64,000 nt of DNA from Enterococcus faecium (GCF_029023785.1 NZ_CP118956.1:1-64000); one strand, 5' to 3'; positions 8,258 through 17,924 are shown, counted from the stretch's first letter. Numbers and translations: made by a program. The notes: generated by a model from the sequence alone, not told the origin.

Positions 8258-9010
8258 ATGATTATCAGGAAGCCTAAGAAAAAGCGAATCATGGGTAAAT
8301 GGATCATTGCTTTCTGGTTACTTTCAGCTGTAGGTGTCTTACTTTTGATGCCTGCTGAAGCGAGCGTGGCGAAATACCAACAAAATCAGCAGATTGCCGC
8401 AATCGATCGAACAGGAACGGCAGCAGAAACGGATTCTTCTTTGGATGTTGCTAAGATTGAGTTAGGCGATCCTGTTGGTATTCTTACAATTCCAAGTATT
8501 TCTTTAAAACTACCAATTTATGACGGAACGTCCGACAAAATTTTAGAAAATGGTGTAGGTATTACGGAAGGAACTGGTGATATTACAGGAGGAAACGGTA
8601 AAAATCCTTTAATCGCAGGTCATAGTGGACTTTATAAAGATAATCTTTTTGATGATTTACCTTCAGTAAAAAAGGGAGAAAAGTTTTATATCAAAGTTGA
8701 TGGTGAGCAGCACGCTTATCAAATCGATCGGATTGAGGAAGTGCAAAAAGACGAACTACAAAGAAACTTTGTCACTTACTTAGAACCAAATCCCAATGAA
8801 GATCGAGTAACGCTAATGACATGTACGCCTAAGGGGATCAACACACACCGTTTTCTAGTGTATGGGAAGCGAGTAACCTTTACAAAATCAGAATTAAAAG
8901 ATGAAGAAAATAAGAAACAAAAATTATCTTGGACATGGCTTTTAGGAAGTACTGTTTTTCTTTCAGTCATGATCATTGGTTCGCTATTTGTTTATAAAAA
9001 GAAAAAATAA
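8258..9010 (+). CDS. class C sortase, pilin polymerase
   Basis: This 250-aa protein has membrane segments at both ends (N-terminal ~13-32, C-terminal ~225-245), typical of pilin-polymerising class C sortases. Catalytic His is in LIAGHSGLYKDNLFDDL (~121), Cys in TLMTCTPKGINTHRF (~188) and Arg in THRF. It would link backbone pilins through the YPKN lysine. An obvious DPW/DPF lid motif is not seen before the catalytic domain. GAAGGATC gives a usable ribosome site; an alternative ATG lies at 8291. Confidence 0.9.
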   Translation: MIIRKPKKKRIMGKWIIAFWLLSAVGVLLLMPAEASVAKYQQNQQIAAIDRTGTAAETDSSLDVAKIELGDPVGILTIPSISLKLPIYDGTSDKILENGVGITEGTGDITGGNGKNPLIAGHSGLYKDNLFDDLPSVKKGEKFYIKVDGEQHAYQIDRIEEVQKDELQRNFVTYLEPNPNEDRVTLMTCTPKGINTHRFLVYGKRVTFTKSELKDEENKKQKLSWTWLLGSTVFLSVMIIGSLFVYKKKK

Positions 9011-9025
9011 AGGAGGGTAACCAAC

Positions 9026-9781
9026 ATGAGAAATAGAAAATGGCTATTTGTTTGTGCAGCCGCTCTTTTTTCTTTCACTGCCTACACACAGTTGACGTTT
9101 GCAGACAGACAAGAAAGCACGGATAGCACAGAACAAACAATCCAAACGTCAGATAGCAGCACGATTCAAAGCAGCGATGAAACCGTCGATTCGTCAACAG
9201 TTGATTCTTCAGAAGAACCTAAAATTGCTGAAGACGATCAAATAGTCAAACAGACCATTCACGTTCAAAAGATTATTTCTTCAGAACAATTAGACAACCA
9301 GGGGCATGAAAAACAAGAAGGAGTAAATGGCGCGAAGTTTTCTGTTTATGATGTATCGGACATTTTACAAAAGATGGATGTTAAGGATCTCACTACTGAC
9401 CAAATTGAATCCCAATTAAAAGATCGAGTGAAAAAACTATCCAGTGATCAATTGAAGCTAGTTTCTAATGGAGAAACAAAGACAATTGATCAACAAACAG
9501 GTGTCTTTGAATTCTCGGTAGAAGTACAGGCAAATCAGAAACAAGCTTATTATATTGTCAATGAATCAAGTCCTGAAAACATTTCTAATAGCGAGGATAT
9601 TTTGCTATTAACACCTGTTTCTGATAAAAACGGTGAATTCTTAAAGGATGTGTGGATCTATCCTAAATCAGAAGCTTCGCAACCTAAAGAAGAAGTAAAA
9701 AAAATCGTTTCTACTGGCGTAAAGAAAAACTTCTTTGAGAATTGTTGGGATTTTGTTACTCACTTGTTTTCTAGAGATTAA
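9026..9781 (+). CDS. minor pilin with atypical C-terminus
   Basis: This 251-aa secreted protein starts from AAAGGAGGG-spaced ATG. It has a signal peptide (~1-27, ending TFA), a Ser/Thr/Asp-rich linker (~28-75) and one pilin-like domain ending in the motif VWIYPKS (~210), which resembles the pilin lysine motif. The C-terminus reads KKIVSTGVKKNFFENCWD..SRD. VSTG sits where a sorting signal is expected, but the segment after it is weakly hydrophobic and has no long TM helix. It may be a tip or base subunit joined by its lysine, or the sorting signal may be degenerate. It follows sortase C by 15 bp. Confidence 0.75.
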   Translation: MRNRKWLFVCAAALFSFTAYTQLTFADRQESTDSTEQTIQTSDSSTIQSSDETVDSSTVDSSEEPKIAEDDQIVKQTIHVQKIISSEQLDNQGHEKQEGVNGAKFSVYDVSDILQKMDVKDLTTDQIESQLKDRVKKLSSDQLKLVSNGETKTIDQQTGVFEFSVEVQANQKQAYYIVNESSPENISNSEDILLLTPVSDKNGEFLKDVWIYPKSEASQPKEEVKKIVSTGVKKNFFENCWDFVTHLFSRD

Positions 9782-9793
9782 GGAAGAAATAAA

Positions 9794-10054
9794 ATGAAAC
9801 TGATCAAATTATTATTATTCAATCTTTCTTGTTTAACCGCAGTCTTTTTGTACTGCGGTTTATTATTTTCTAAACTATCTATTTTGCCAAGCTACCAACT
9901 ATACCTAATGAGGATTTTAAACATACCAGCTGCTTCCATGCCGCTAGATATTATGGAAAAGCTCATTAGGAATCCATTATTTACTACGATCAATTTGATC
10001 GTTATTGTTGGAATTTCACTAGTCATTTATAAAAAAGAGGGGATGAAGGGATGA
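9794..10054 (+). CDS. small two-TM membrane protein in pilus cluster
   Basis: The 86-aa product has two hydrophobic helices (~5-27 and ~62-80) around a short loop. It overlaps the following adhesin gene by four bases (ATGA), which implies translational coupling. The family is not recognised; it could assist pilus or adhesin assembly. A possible alternative is that it supplies the membrane-spanning part missing from the preceding minor pilin. Confidence 0.6.
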   Translation: MKLIKLLLFNLSCLTAVFLYCGLLFSKLSILPSYQLYLMRILNIPAASMPLDIMEKLIRNPLFTTINLIVIVGISLVIYKKEGMKG

Positions 10055-12141
10055 ATTTTAAACACTCGTGGACCAGACGGTTAAAATATGTTTTTCCCAT
10101 AATGATGATGTTAGGTACATTGTTTGGGTTAAAAACAGCCAATGTCTTTGCTGAAAAAGTTATTGTCGATCCGTCAAATCCAATCCAGAACGTAAAGAAT
10201 AATTTTATTATTCCAAAAGATGTTCCTAATGCAAAAACAAATATTACTGTAAACGGAGCGTCAAAAGTTTACAAATATCATGTTGATGCCAACAAAGGTG
10301 GTTTTACAGACGACTACGTAGGATTAGTGGAGGGAAACAAAAATATACGCTATCCTTCTTTCCAAAAAGAATACGGTGAAACAAACCTTGTTTTAGAAGG
10401 CGTAACAACCAACACCAAAGTCAATATTGACTATGGAAAAATCGGTACGTATAACGGGAAAAAAGTCAATATCAAGCTAGTTCTATCTAATATTCACTTA
10501 TACTCGGATACGTTGCCGTGGAATCTACTAGATAACAACTATACAAAAACTCATTTTCGAGACGATGGCTATAAAAATACGAATGGTGCAATGAGTAAAT
10601 CTAAAAAAAGAACAGTACTTTGGATCTCAGACAATCTTTTCTCAGGAATTGTTTACCATTCAACACAAATGAATGTGCAGCTAGTAGCCACATATGAGGA
10701 CGGTAGCCCCGTTCAATTTTCAGGAGATACATTTATCAGTTTTAACTCTTTGAACCCTGCAGGAGGAAAAAGCACGGATCTTAAAGGAGAATATGCCCAC
10801 TATGACAAAATGAATACGACAGATTGGTATGTCAGAAAAGATACGGTTCTTTCAGAATTTAAATCTTTCTACAACAATCTGAACGTGGTAGGTGGCCACC
10901 CAGGAGGAAGCTCTAAGCTGACACAAGCGGATAATGATTTCAATAATTTGCATGATAAATTAGGAGATCCGAAGTTTGGTCAAGGTACTGTGTCCTTTAA
11001 AATATCTGAAGCAAATCCGACGTTTGTGATTGGTTCTTCTAATGTTCAAACCTGGTTTACTTTATCTTCTGCGACAATCTTTAGTGTTGTTCCTGATCAA
11101 CCTGAAAAAACAGGGGTTGATAAAAATGGAAATAACGTGAACGATAAAATGTTGCAAGTAGGAGACACGATTCAATATCGAATCAAACAGAAGGTGAATC
11201 GATTAGGAGTGGATTTACTAGCGGTTTACGATCGATTTGAGTTAATCGATAATTTACCAAAAGAAGTAAATTACGTCGATGCACACGTTGAAAGTGGTAC
11301 AAATAAAAAATTCGATGTATCTGGTGAAGTGACCTATGACAAAACAAAACACCAGGTAAAATATGCAGCGAAAGCTAATACATTAAAAAATCGAATGAAG
11401 TATAACGGCGAAACTTACGAATTAGTGATCAATGTAAAAGTCAATGAATTGGCCAATCAAAATAGTGTAGCCAAAAATCAGGGAACGTCGATCATTAATA
11501 AAGTAGAAAAGGATACAAATATCATTACCGTTTATTTCCCTAAAATTCCAGTGAAAGAAGTACAACAAAATGGAAAAGATGTAAACGGACGAAATGACGG
11601 TAAGAAGGGTACGCCGACAGCTCCTTTAAACGCAGGATCTGAAGTACAATATCTAGTCACACAAAAATGGCACACAAAAGGCGTAGACGCTGCGTCAGAT
11701 CACTACAAACAATTTAGTATTCAAGATCCAATTGAAGCTCGTTTGACATATAAAGAAGGTTCTGCGCAAGTAATAGATAAGAGTAAAGGAAAAGATATTA
11801 CTTCTGAAGGCACACTAACCTATGATAGCAATTCAAGAACGCTGAAGTGGGAAGCTTCCGCTGACTTCTTAAGTAACAATCTTTTAGATGGACGAGAAAT
11901 TCAGCTGATATTTACAGCTAAAACTCCATTACAATCAGAAAAAAATATTGATAACCAAGCCGTAGTAGCAGTAGATAATGTTTCTAATAAAACAAATGTT
12001 GTGACAATTGGGGTTGATCCTAACTTGCCACAGGTCATTGTTCCTAAAACAGGTTCTACACATTTAGTAACGATTTCAGCGGTCAGCTTACTATTACTTG
12101 TGTTAGCAACTTTTAGTTATGCGGTTCTGAGATACATTTAA
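10051..12141 (+). CDS. large LPXTG-type cell wall adhesin
   Basis: This 696-aa surface protein has a signal peptide (~1-34, ending VFA) and a large N-terminal binding region (~35-340). It then has two related isopeptide-forming stalk domains (each beginning near D-K/V-NGxxVND or NGRNDGK and GDTIQYR / GSEVQYLVTQK), and a C-terminal sorting signal IVPKTG (~664) with a TM and short tail. The stalk repeats resemble the SspB/antigen I-II C-terminal type found in streptococcal and enterococcal adhesins. It is probably the pilus-associated adhesin, perhaps used for mating aggregation or host attachment. Confidence 0.82.
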   Translation: MNFKHSWTRRLKYVFPIMMMLGTLFGLKTANVFAEKVIVDPSNPIQNVKNNFIIPKDVPNAKTNITVNGASKVYKYHVDANKGGFTDDYVGLVEGNKNIRYPSFQKEYGETNLVLEGVTTNTKVNIDYGKIGTYNGKKVNIKLVLSNIHLYSDTLPWNLLDNNYTKTHFRDDGYKNTNGAMSKSKKRTVLWISDNLFSGIVYHSTQMNVQLVATYEDGSPVQFSGDTFISFNSLNPAGGKSTDLKGEYAHYDKMNTTDWYVRKDTVLSEFKSFYNNLNVVGGHPGGSSKLTQADNDFNNLHDKLGDPKFGQGTVSFKISEANPTFVIGSSNVQTWFTLSSATIFSVVPDQPEKTGVDKNGNNVNDKMLQVGDTIQYRIKQKVNRLGVDLLAVYDRFELIDNLPKEVNYVDAHVESGTNKKFDVSGEVTYDKTKHQVKYAAKANTLKNRMKYNGETYELVINVKVNELANQNSVAKNQGTSIINKVEKDTNIITVYFPKIPVKEVQQNGKDVNGRNDGKKGTPTAPLNAGSEVQYLVTQKWHTKGVDAASDHYKQFSIQDPIEARLTYKEGSAQVIDKSKGKDITSEGTLTYDSNSRTLKWEASADFLSNNLLDGREIQLIFTAKTPLQSEKNIDNQAVVAVDNVSNKTNVVTIGVDPNLPQVIVPKTGSTHLVTISAVSLLLLVLATFSYAVLRYI

Positions 12142-12158
12142 AATAAAAAAACGAAAGA

Positions 12159-12632
12159 ATGAATAAAATGAAAAAGTTAATAATAGTAGTTACTTCCTTG
12201 ATTGCCATGATTGTTATTTTAGTCGGATGTAGTAATGAAAAAAATAAACAAACTAATCAAGATAATGGCGTATTGAAATCAGGAACTATGTGGAAAGAAG
12301 AAGTAGGTGGTCTTGTTTATAATTTGAAAATTATAGACGAGACTACCTGGGAATACTCTGAGAGTGTATGGCATCCAGATCCTGTACAAATAACAGTCAA
12401 GAGGCAAAAAGACTATAAAGGTTTAGAAAGATACAAAATAGTAGATTCAGCTGGTGTTAGGGAATTTATAAACAAATCTGATTCTTTATTTATTGTTGTT
12501 CCCTATGAGAAGAATGGCGTAAAAAAAATAATTTTTCTTGGATCTAGCAAGGATGAAAAGCGAACGAAAGAGAAATTGATTCACGATGGATCACAATCCA
12601 ATAAATATAAGTTACAAAAGACTAGCGAGTGA
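12159..12632 (+). CDS. lipoprotein, 157 aa
   Basis: A type II signal peptide with lipobox LVGC (Cys ~24) is followed by a soluble domain with WKEEVGG..YNLKIID and repeated beta strands. The ribosome site is weak, and an in-frame ATG lies three codons further on. The family is unknown. It lies 17 bp after the adhesin and ends inside a terminator hairpin, so it closes the pilus operon. Plasmid lipoproteins of this size sometimes act in surface exclusion, but nothing here proves that. Confidence 0.7.
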   Translation: MNKMKKLIIVVTSLIAMIVILVGCSNEKNKQTNQDNGVLKSGTMWKEEVGGLVYNLKIIDETTWEYSESVWHPDPVQITVKRQKDYKGLERYKIVDSAGVREFINKSDSLFIVVPYEKNGVKKIIFLGSSKDEKRTKEKLIHDGSQSNKYKLQKTSE

Positions 12633-12648
12633 TTGCTAGTCTTTTTAT
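12618..12648 (+). terminator. rho-independent terminator after pilus operon
   Basis: GACTAGC (12620-12626) pairs with GCTAGTC (12635-12641) and is followed by TTTTT. The stop codon of the lipoprotein gene lies inside the loop. Confidence 0.85.
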
Positions 12649-12670
12649 TTGTCCTGAAGGAGGAATCACA

Positions 12671-12871
12671 GTGGCAAAAGCTAAAACGCCATTTGAAAAA
12701 GCCGCGTCTAAAATCTTAGAACGCCGCGGTGTATCTGAAACACAGTGGAAACAAGAAGTCCTTGAAAAAGCACAATTTGACCTATTACGGGGAAAAGACA
12801 AGGACTTAGAAGGATATATCTATCAACGTGAACGTGAAAAGCTTGTTTTCGATGAAATTATTAAACACTAA
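12671..12871 (+). CDS. small conjugation-operon protein, 66 aa
   Basis: The GTG start at 12671 is preferred because AAGGAGG lies 8 bases upstream; the longer frame would start inside the terminator. The product is soluble, charged and helical (..ILERRGVSETQWKQEVLEKAQ..). It is the first gene after the pilus terminator and 17 bp before the pilin-like gene. The function is unknown. Confidence 0.65.
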   Translation: MAKAKTPFEKAASKILERRGVSETQWKQEVLEKAQFDLLRGKDKDLEGYIYQREREKLVFDEIIKH

Positions 12872-12888
12872 AAGGAGCGAACAATTTT

Positions 12889-13191
12889 ATGTTTGAATCA
12901 ATTACAATGAATTTTTTAACACAACCGAAAGTAGTAGCTGCGGTTGATATTTTTAGAGCATTACAAACTGCCGCAACTAGTTTAAAAAACAATCTGATGA
13001 TTTTTGCTGCTGCTGCGGCCGTTGCTTCCATTGTTATTGGGGGTCTTTTCTTCCTATTTGGACGAAGAGGAGCTGAAAATGGGAAGATGCACGTAGGCTA
13101 TGTATTGATGGGGGTAGGAGTTATTTTAGCAGCAGCTTCTATTGTGGTTTCGTTATTTGGATTGTTTGGACAAACACCTCAAGGATTATAA
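12889..13191 (+). CDS. VirB2/CagC-like pilin subunit of the T4SS
   Basis: This 100-aa protein has two hydrophobic helices (~38-58 and ~73-95) around a short charged turn (FGRRGAENGK). This hairpin layout is that of VirB2-type T4SS subunits and the small CagC-type proteins of Gram-positive conjugation clusters. It lies at the head of the transfer operon in high-copy position, followed by a terminator that probably lets it be made in excess. The assignment rests on size, topology and context. Confidence 0.6.
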   Translation: MFESITMNFLTQPKVVAAVDIFRALQTAATSLKNNLMIFAAAAAVASIVIGGLFFLFGRRGAENGKMHVGYVLMGVGVILAAASIVVSLFGLFGQTPQGL

Positions 13192-13206
13192 GAAAGTAAA
13201 AAAGTA

Positions 13207-13244
13207 GGAGTAAGAAGTAGTCGATACTTTTTACTCCTTTTTTA
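13207..13244 (+). terminator. attenuator-like terminator in transfer operon
   Basis: GGAGTAA (13207-13213) pairs with TTACTCC (13231-13237), with further pairing of AGTA and TACT inside, followed by seven T. It lies between the pilin-like gene and the next transfer gene and could give partial read-through. Confidence 0.75.
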
Positions 13245-13260
13245 TGAAAGGAGAATACTC

Positions 13261-15315
13261 ATGTACTTTACGATTGCAGGCAATACCAAAACAGATAAAG
13301 AGTTAATTAAAAAAGCAACGAAGGAAGTAGGAAAGCGGACTTCTTTTTTACCGAAAACAATTAAATATTCTGTCATTGAAACGGAAGAACAGCTACATGT
13401 GTTAGGGAAAGTACTGGAACACGAAAGTCGATCTTCTGTTAAGTTGACTCTCACGTTACATGACACAGAAGGAAAAATAGAGAAAGCTGGTACAGAATAC
13501 GTTTTTGGCCCGCTGGATTATCAAATTTCAGAAGGTTTCTATCCTACATTGATGGATTTAATCCGCCTTGATGTGTTTAAAGAAACGGATGAAACTATGA
13601 GTGTGGAAGAGTCTTATCGAAACGAAAAACTTTTACAAGTTTTAGAAGAAGAGTTAGAGAGCGACCAAAGAAAAGTGAATCAAGTGAGTGAAGTCGAAGT
13701 AAATGAAGAAGTACCATGGGAACGACCAATCTTTCCAAAGAAGGAGTCAAAAGAAAAAGAGACAGTCTATGTTGACGAACAAGCTGATATTCCGACTCAG
13801 AAATCGATATTTGAGGAAGAGAACGATGTGATGGGTCAATTGGAGGTAGATCCCTTTGAAGAAACAATGGAGGATGAAGAGACGGCCGAAGTAGAAGTTG
13901 ATCCAGTTGAAGCTAATGAAGAGTCAATATGGACTGAAGGGGATTCTCAGGAATATATTGAACCACTTATCAGTGAAGAAGTAGAGAAAAACGAAACAGA
14001 GATACAAAAGGCAACTGTATTTGATTATATTTTGGATCAATATCCGCCAGAGCATGAATGGATGAAAGAAAAAAACAAATTATTTTTAAATGGGCTTTAT
14101 TCGAAATATCAATTACCCCAAACCTATCAAGCATTTTTAGAGAGTAAAGAAGAATTAATCTCACAGGGTAAAGGCACACTTTTAGAACAGTTAGAGTCTG
14201 TCCAATCAACAAATTGGCATGAGCTTGCACAAGAAGATTTATTAGCCACCTTTGAAGAACGTCAACAAGAAACAGATCAAGAAATTAATGAGTATGCGAC
14301 GGAACAGTCGTCTAATTGGGAGAAAGCAAAAGAGGAACTAAATAAAGAAAAACAGCGAGTGATTGAAGAAGAAGTACAAAAAATTAAAGAGCGATACGAA
14401 AAGAAACGCGACAATGCGTATTCCTTGTGTGTAGAAAAGATCAATAATTTTACTCAGACGAATCAAGAAGCGTTATCGAAAGAAAAAGAAAACTTGTTAA
14501 AAGAACGTATAAGAGAACGAAAAGAAGAATTTTATCAAGGTTTGCGTACAGATAAGCTAAAGATTAGCAAAGAATTAAATGAGCAACTGAATAAGCTATA
14601 TCAAACAACGACTGAAGTTCTTATGGAAAAACACGAGCAGATCCAGCAAGAATTACAAGTACAAATTCCAAAATGGAAAAAAGAGTATGAAATTCAACAA
14701 CGAGAATTGAAAGAACAAGAAGAAAAACAACGGCAAAAAGAAAAAGAGCGCGAACAATTAGAATTAAAAAAACGTGAACAGGATCTTGCGGAACAAAAAA
14801 TGGCGATAGAAAAACAACGGTTAGAGCAAGAAAAGGAAAAAGAAGCAGCTGCTCGTAAGGAACGTCAAGAACAAATGGATACATTGCGACAAGCACAGTT
14901 AAATTATCTAGCACAACCTCAACCAGTAGCTGCTGTTCAAACGCCAGTGAACAACCAAGCAAATTTAACTCCTTCACCACAGCGTTCCTTTAACGGATGG
15001 ATGGTGGGATGTATTGCAAGTTTAAGCTTGCTTCTAGGTGGAGGAACAGTATTTGCTTTTAATCATATCAATCAATCTTCACAGGCTGATTCTGTGGCCA
15101 CAACGACGTCAATCAAGGAAGAAGCCCAAGAACAAGCAAGAAAAGAGTATGAACAACAATTAGAAGAATTATTGAATCATACCAATCAGTCAACAACAGA
15201 GTCAAGTATGGAAAATAGCAAAGAGAGTGATCCTAGTAAGGCTAAAGAAGGATCAAGCGATTCAACTGTACAATCAAACACTTCCGAAAGTTCAGAATCA
15301 AATGAGGTGAAATAA
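13261..15315 (+). CDS. large coiled-coil membrane protein of transfer operon
   Basis: This 684-aa protein has an N-terminal globular part (~1-110), an acidic region (~115-240), a very long Glu/Lys/Gln-rich coiled coil (~330-540), one TM segment (NGWMVGCIASLSLLLGGG, ~580-600) and a Ser/Glu-rich tail. I do not recognise a named family. A large coiled-coil membrane protein just before VirD4 suggests a channel scaffold or a link between the coupling protein and the envelope. Its stop codon overlaps the virD4-like start by one base. Confidence 0.75.
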   Translation: MYFTIAGNTKTDKELIKKATKEVGKRTSFLPKTIKYSVIETEEQLHVLGKVLEHESRSSVKLTLTLHDTEGKIEKAGTEYVFGPLDYQISEGFYPTLMDLIRLDVFKETDETMSVEESYRNEKLLQVLEEELESDQRKVNQVSEVEVNEEVPWERPIFPKKESKEKETVYVDEQADIPTQKSIFEEENDVMGQLEVDPFEETMEDEETAEVEVDPVEANEESIWTEGDSQEYIEPLISEEVEKNETEIQKATVFDYILDQYPPEHEWMKEKNKLFLNGLYSKYQLPQTYQAFLESKEELISQGKGTLLEQLESVQSTNWHELAQEDLLATFEERQQETDQEINEYATEQSSNWEKAKEELNKEKQRVIEEEVQKIKERYEKKRDNAYSLCVEKINNFTQTNQEALSKEKENLLKERIRERKEEFYQGLRTDKLKISKELNEQLNKLYQTTTEVLMEKHEQIQQELQVQIPKWKKEYEIQQRELKEQEEKQRQKEKEREQLELKKREQDLAEQKMAIEKQRLEQEKEKEAAARKERQEQMDTLRQAQLNYLAQPQPVAAVQTPVNNQANLTPSPQRSFNGWMVGCIASLSLLLGGGTVFAFNHINQSSQADSVATTTSIKEEAQEQARKEYEQQLEELLNHTNQSTTESSMENSKESDPSKAKEGSSDSTVQSNTSESSESNEVK

Positions 15316-17924
15316 TGCGTGTTAGAGAAACAACGAGACGAAAAGACAAACGATTCAATTTAGAAAAGAATAGGTATCTTTCTCATTTCTATCGCTATAC
15401 TCCTTCAGGAGAAGAGCTACCAGAAAAACATGACAAACGTATTTCTCAAAAGATTTTTTATAGTGGCTTAGCTTATCTTCCTTTAAACTATGTTGTTACA
15501 AGAATACCAGAAGCATTTCATCGATTTGAGATTATTCCAGGAAGTTTACAAGGAGTGAATATTTTTCAGTTACAAGAAATGCCGCAGTTATTCCATTTTG
15601 ATTCAACTGGTTTTTGGAATCCTTTGACCCCAACAACAAGTTTAGGCACACGTTTAGTTGTTTCTACGATTTGTGTTGTTCCAGCTGTACTTATGGGATT
15701 GAAAATGGACATGTGGTTTCGTCCTCTAGCAGATGGGCAAAAAGGAGATAACCGATTAAAAACGTTAAAGGAAATCCAACAAATTTATCCGCAAATACCA
15801 GAATCAAAGGGAGGTTTTCCTGGTTATGGCGGAATACCAATTACTCATTATAAAAAGTACTGGTATATTCAGACGGATACAGTAAATACTTGTATTGTTG
15901 GTACTTCCCGTTCAGGGAAAGGACAGATAGAAGTTTTAGCAACCATTGACAATTTGTCTCGTGCAGAAAGACAAAGTTCAATGGTTGTTAATGATCCAAA
16001 AACAGAATTATATGTTGCTAGTAAAGATGAACTAGAAGCTAGAGGGTATGATGTGTATGCATTTAATATCACCGATCCACTGCAATCAATGAGTGATAAT
16101 CCATTGGCACTCATCGTGAAATACTGGAAGCGAGGAGACATAGATACTGCAACGCAGTTAACCAATACTTTTACGAATACGATTTATTATGATGCCAATG
16201 CTTCAGACAACAAATACTTTAACGAAAATGCGCAGAAAGCTGTAAATGCGCTTATTTTTGCGTTGTTAGAACAAGCCGATCAAACAGGGGATTACTCCAA
16301 ATTAACACCCAATAATCTTGTTGAGCTTCTTTCTGAAATTGGCGGTTTTAATTATCAAGATCCTGAGAATGATTACAAACAACTCAATGCCTTAGATGAA
16401 TTCATGAATCAGTTACCACCTGGAAACATAGCAAAAAAACAATATGGGGCAACAAAAATTGGTTCTGATAAAGCAAAAGGGAATATTTTATCGACGGCAA
16501 TCACAGGATTGAATCCATTTACCCTAACGAAAATTGCGAAAATGACTTCTCAATCAACCATTGATTATAAGTCCATTGGTTTTCCGAAGTATTTGGATCT
16601 CAAACTACACGAGAGTCTGTTAAATCAGCGAATTGTTGTAGAGTTTTATCATCAAGGAAAAAAATTTCATGAGGAACGTGTCAAAGTAGGTTATAGAGGT
16701 TTTTGTGAAATCAACTTTGATTGTCATTTAGAGCAGGGAGATCATGTTTGCTTAAAATACGATCATCAAGGAAAAGAATATGTTGCTTGGTATGAGTTTT
16801 CTCAAAGAGTATTGAAAGACGAAGAGGGAAATATCGTTTATCGAAAAAAACGAGGAGAAACCCATTTACCAGAATTAGAAAAAGAAGCTGTTCTAACATT
16901 AGATGAGGATAAAAGTAACTTATTAGTAGAGTCTATTCGGATGCACTATACCGATAAACCAATGGCTATTTTTATGCTCACACCTGATTATGATCCATCT
17001 AACCATATCATTGTTAGTATTTTTCTTAGTCAGTTGTATAAAGAATTATCTACGCAATGTGTTAAGACTAAAGGAGATAAATGTCACCGTAGGATTCATT
17101 TTATTTTAGATGAATTTGGGAATATGCCACCAATGGATAATATGGAAGGAATCATGACAGTCACAGCTGGTAGAAACATGTTGTGGGATCTGTTTATTCA
17201 ATCCTATCAGCAACTTTATGCGAAGTATGGGGAACAAAACGCAGCGATTATCAAAGAAAATTGTCAGACACATATTTATATTATGTCGACAGACGATAAT
17301 ACCATCGAAGAATTTTCCAAAAAAGTGGGGAATAAGACGGTTGAACAAGAGAACAGTACCACCAATTCATTAGGTATGAATACTCATATCAATCGCAATG
17401 TTGATTCAGATCGTAACTTAACTCCTGAAAGAATTTCTACTTTTTTAGAAGGTGAAACGATTGTACTCGCTCCTTTAAAACGACGAGATTTGAAGGGTCA
17501 TAAAATACGGCCGTATCCTATTTTTAATCATGGGGAAACGAATCTTCCTTATGCTTATCAATATATTGAAGATTTCAATCCATCGTGGGATATCAATGAT
17601 ATAGACATACATTGTACACATGCGGACTTGGATCTTAAGGCTTTACAAATTGATTACGATTATTTTCTACCTGATATCTATGCACGTCGACTTTATCACA
17701 ATATGCACGATCAAATAGAAGAGGAAGCTAAAGAAAACATTTTTATTAAAATCGTTCAATCTTTAGACAACTCAACGGCACAAAAGTTACTTATTCAATT
17801 TTATGAAGAGAAGCAAATAGATCGTTTGCAAGAATACCTTGAAAAATTGCATCAAAATGAAGAAATTACAGAGGTTATAAGGAAACGACTTTTGCTAGAA
17901 GCTGAAAAGGCGGTGAAAGAATGA
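15315..17924 (+). CDS. VirD4/TraG-type coupling protein ATPase
   Basis: The 869-aa type IV coupling protein would bring the relaxase-DNA complex to the channel. It has N-terminal TM segments (around 45-65 and 110-130), Walker A GTSRSGKGQ (~195-203), a following VNDPKTELY motif and Walker B FILDEFGNMPP (~597-607) with TAGRNM after it. A beta-rich insertion (~420-510) separates the two Walker motifs, which is longer than in minimal VirD4. It overlaps the genes on both sides by 1-4 bases, so it is translationally coupled. Confidence 0.93.
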   Translation: MRVRETTRRKDKRFNLEKNRYLSHFYRYTPSGEELPEKHDKRISQKIFYSGLAYLPLNYVVTRIPEAFHRFEIIPGSLQGVNIFQLQEMPQLFHFDSTGFWNPLTPTTSLGTRLVVSTICVVPAVLMGLKMDMWFRPLADGQKGDNRLKTLKEIQQIYPQIPESKGGFPGYGGIPITHYKKYWYIQTDTVNTCIVGTSRSGKGQIEVLATIDNLSRAERQSSMVVNDPKTELYVASKDELEARGYDVYAFNITDPLQSMSDNPLALIVKYWKRGDIDTATQLTNTFTNTIYYDANASDNKYFNENAQKAVNALIFALLEQADQTGDYSKLTPNNLVELLSEIGGFNYQDPENDYKQLNALDEFMNQLPPGNIAKKQYGATKIGSDKAKGNILSTAITGLNPFTLTKIAKMTSQSTIDYKSIGFPKYLDLKLHESLLNQRIVVEFYHQGKKFHEERVKVGYRGFCEINFDCHLEQGDHVCLKYDHQGKEYVAWYEFSQRVLKDEEGNIVYRKKRGETHLPELEKEAVLTLDEDKSNLLVESIRMHYTDKPMAIFMLTPDYDPSNHIIVSIFLSQLYKELSTQCVKTKGDKCHRRIHFILDEFGNMPPMDNMEGIMTVTAGRNMLWDLFIQSYQQLYAKYGEQNAAIIKENCQTHIYIMSTDDNTIEEFSKKVGNKTVEQENSTTNSLGMNTHINRNVDSDRNLTPERISTFLEGETIVLAPLKRRDLKGHKIRPYPIFNHGETNLPYAYQYIEDFNPSWDINDIDIHCTHADLDLKALQIDYDYFLPDIYARRLYHNMHDQIEEEAKENIFIKIVQSLDNSTAQKLLIQFYEEKQIDRLQEYLEKLHQNEEITEVIRKRLLLEAEKAVKE

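Noticed and set aside
13595..14980. Minus-strand frames of 86-119 aa opposite the coiled-coil gene
   Set aside because: Complement of Glu/Lys-rich coding sequence, no ribosome sites, inconsistent with the operon.
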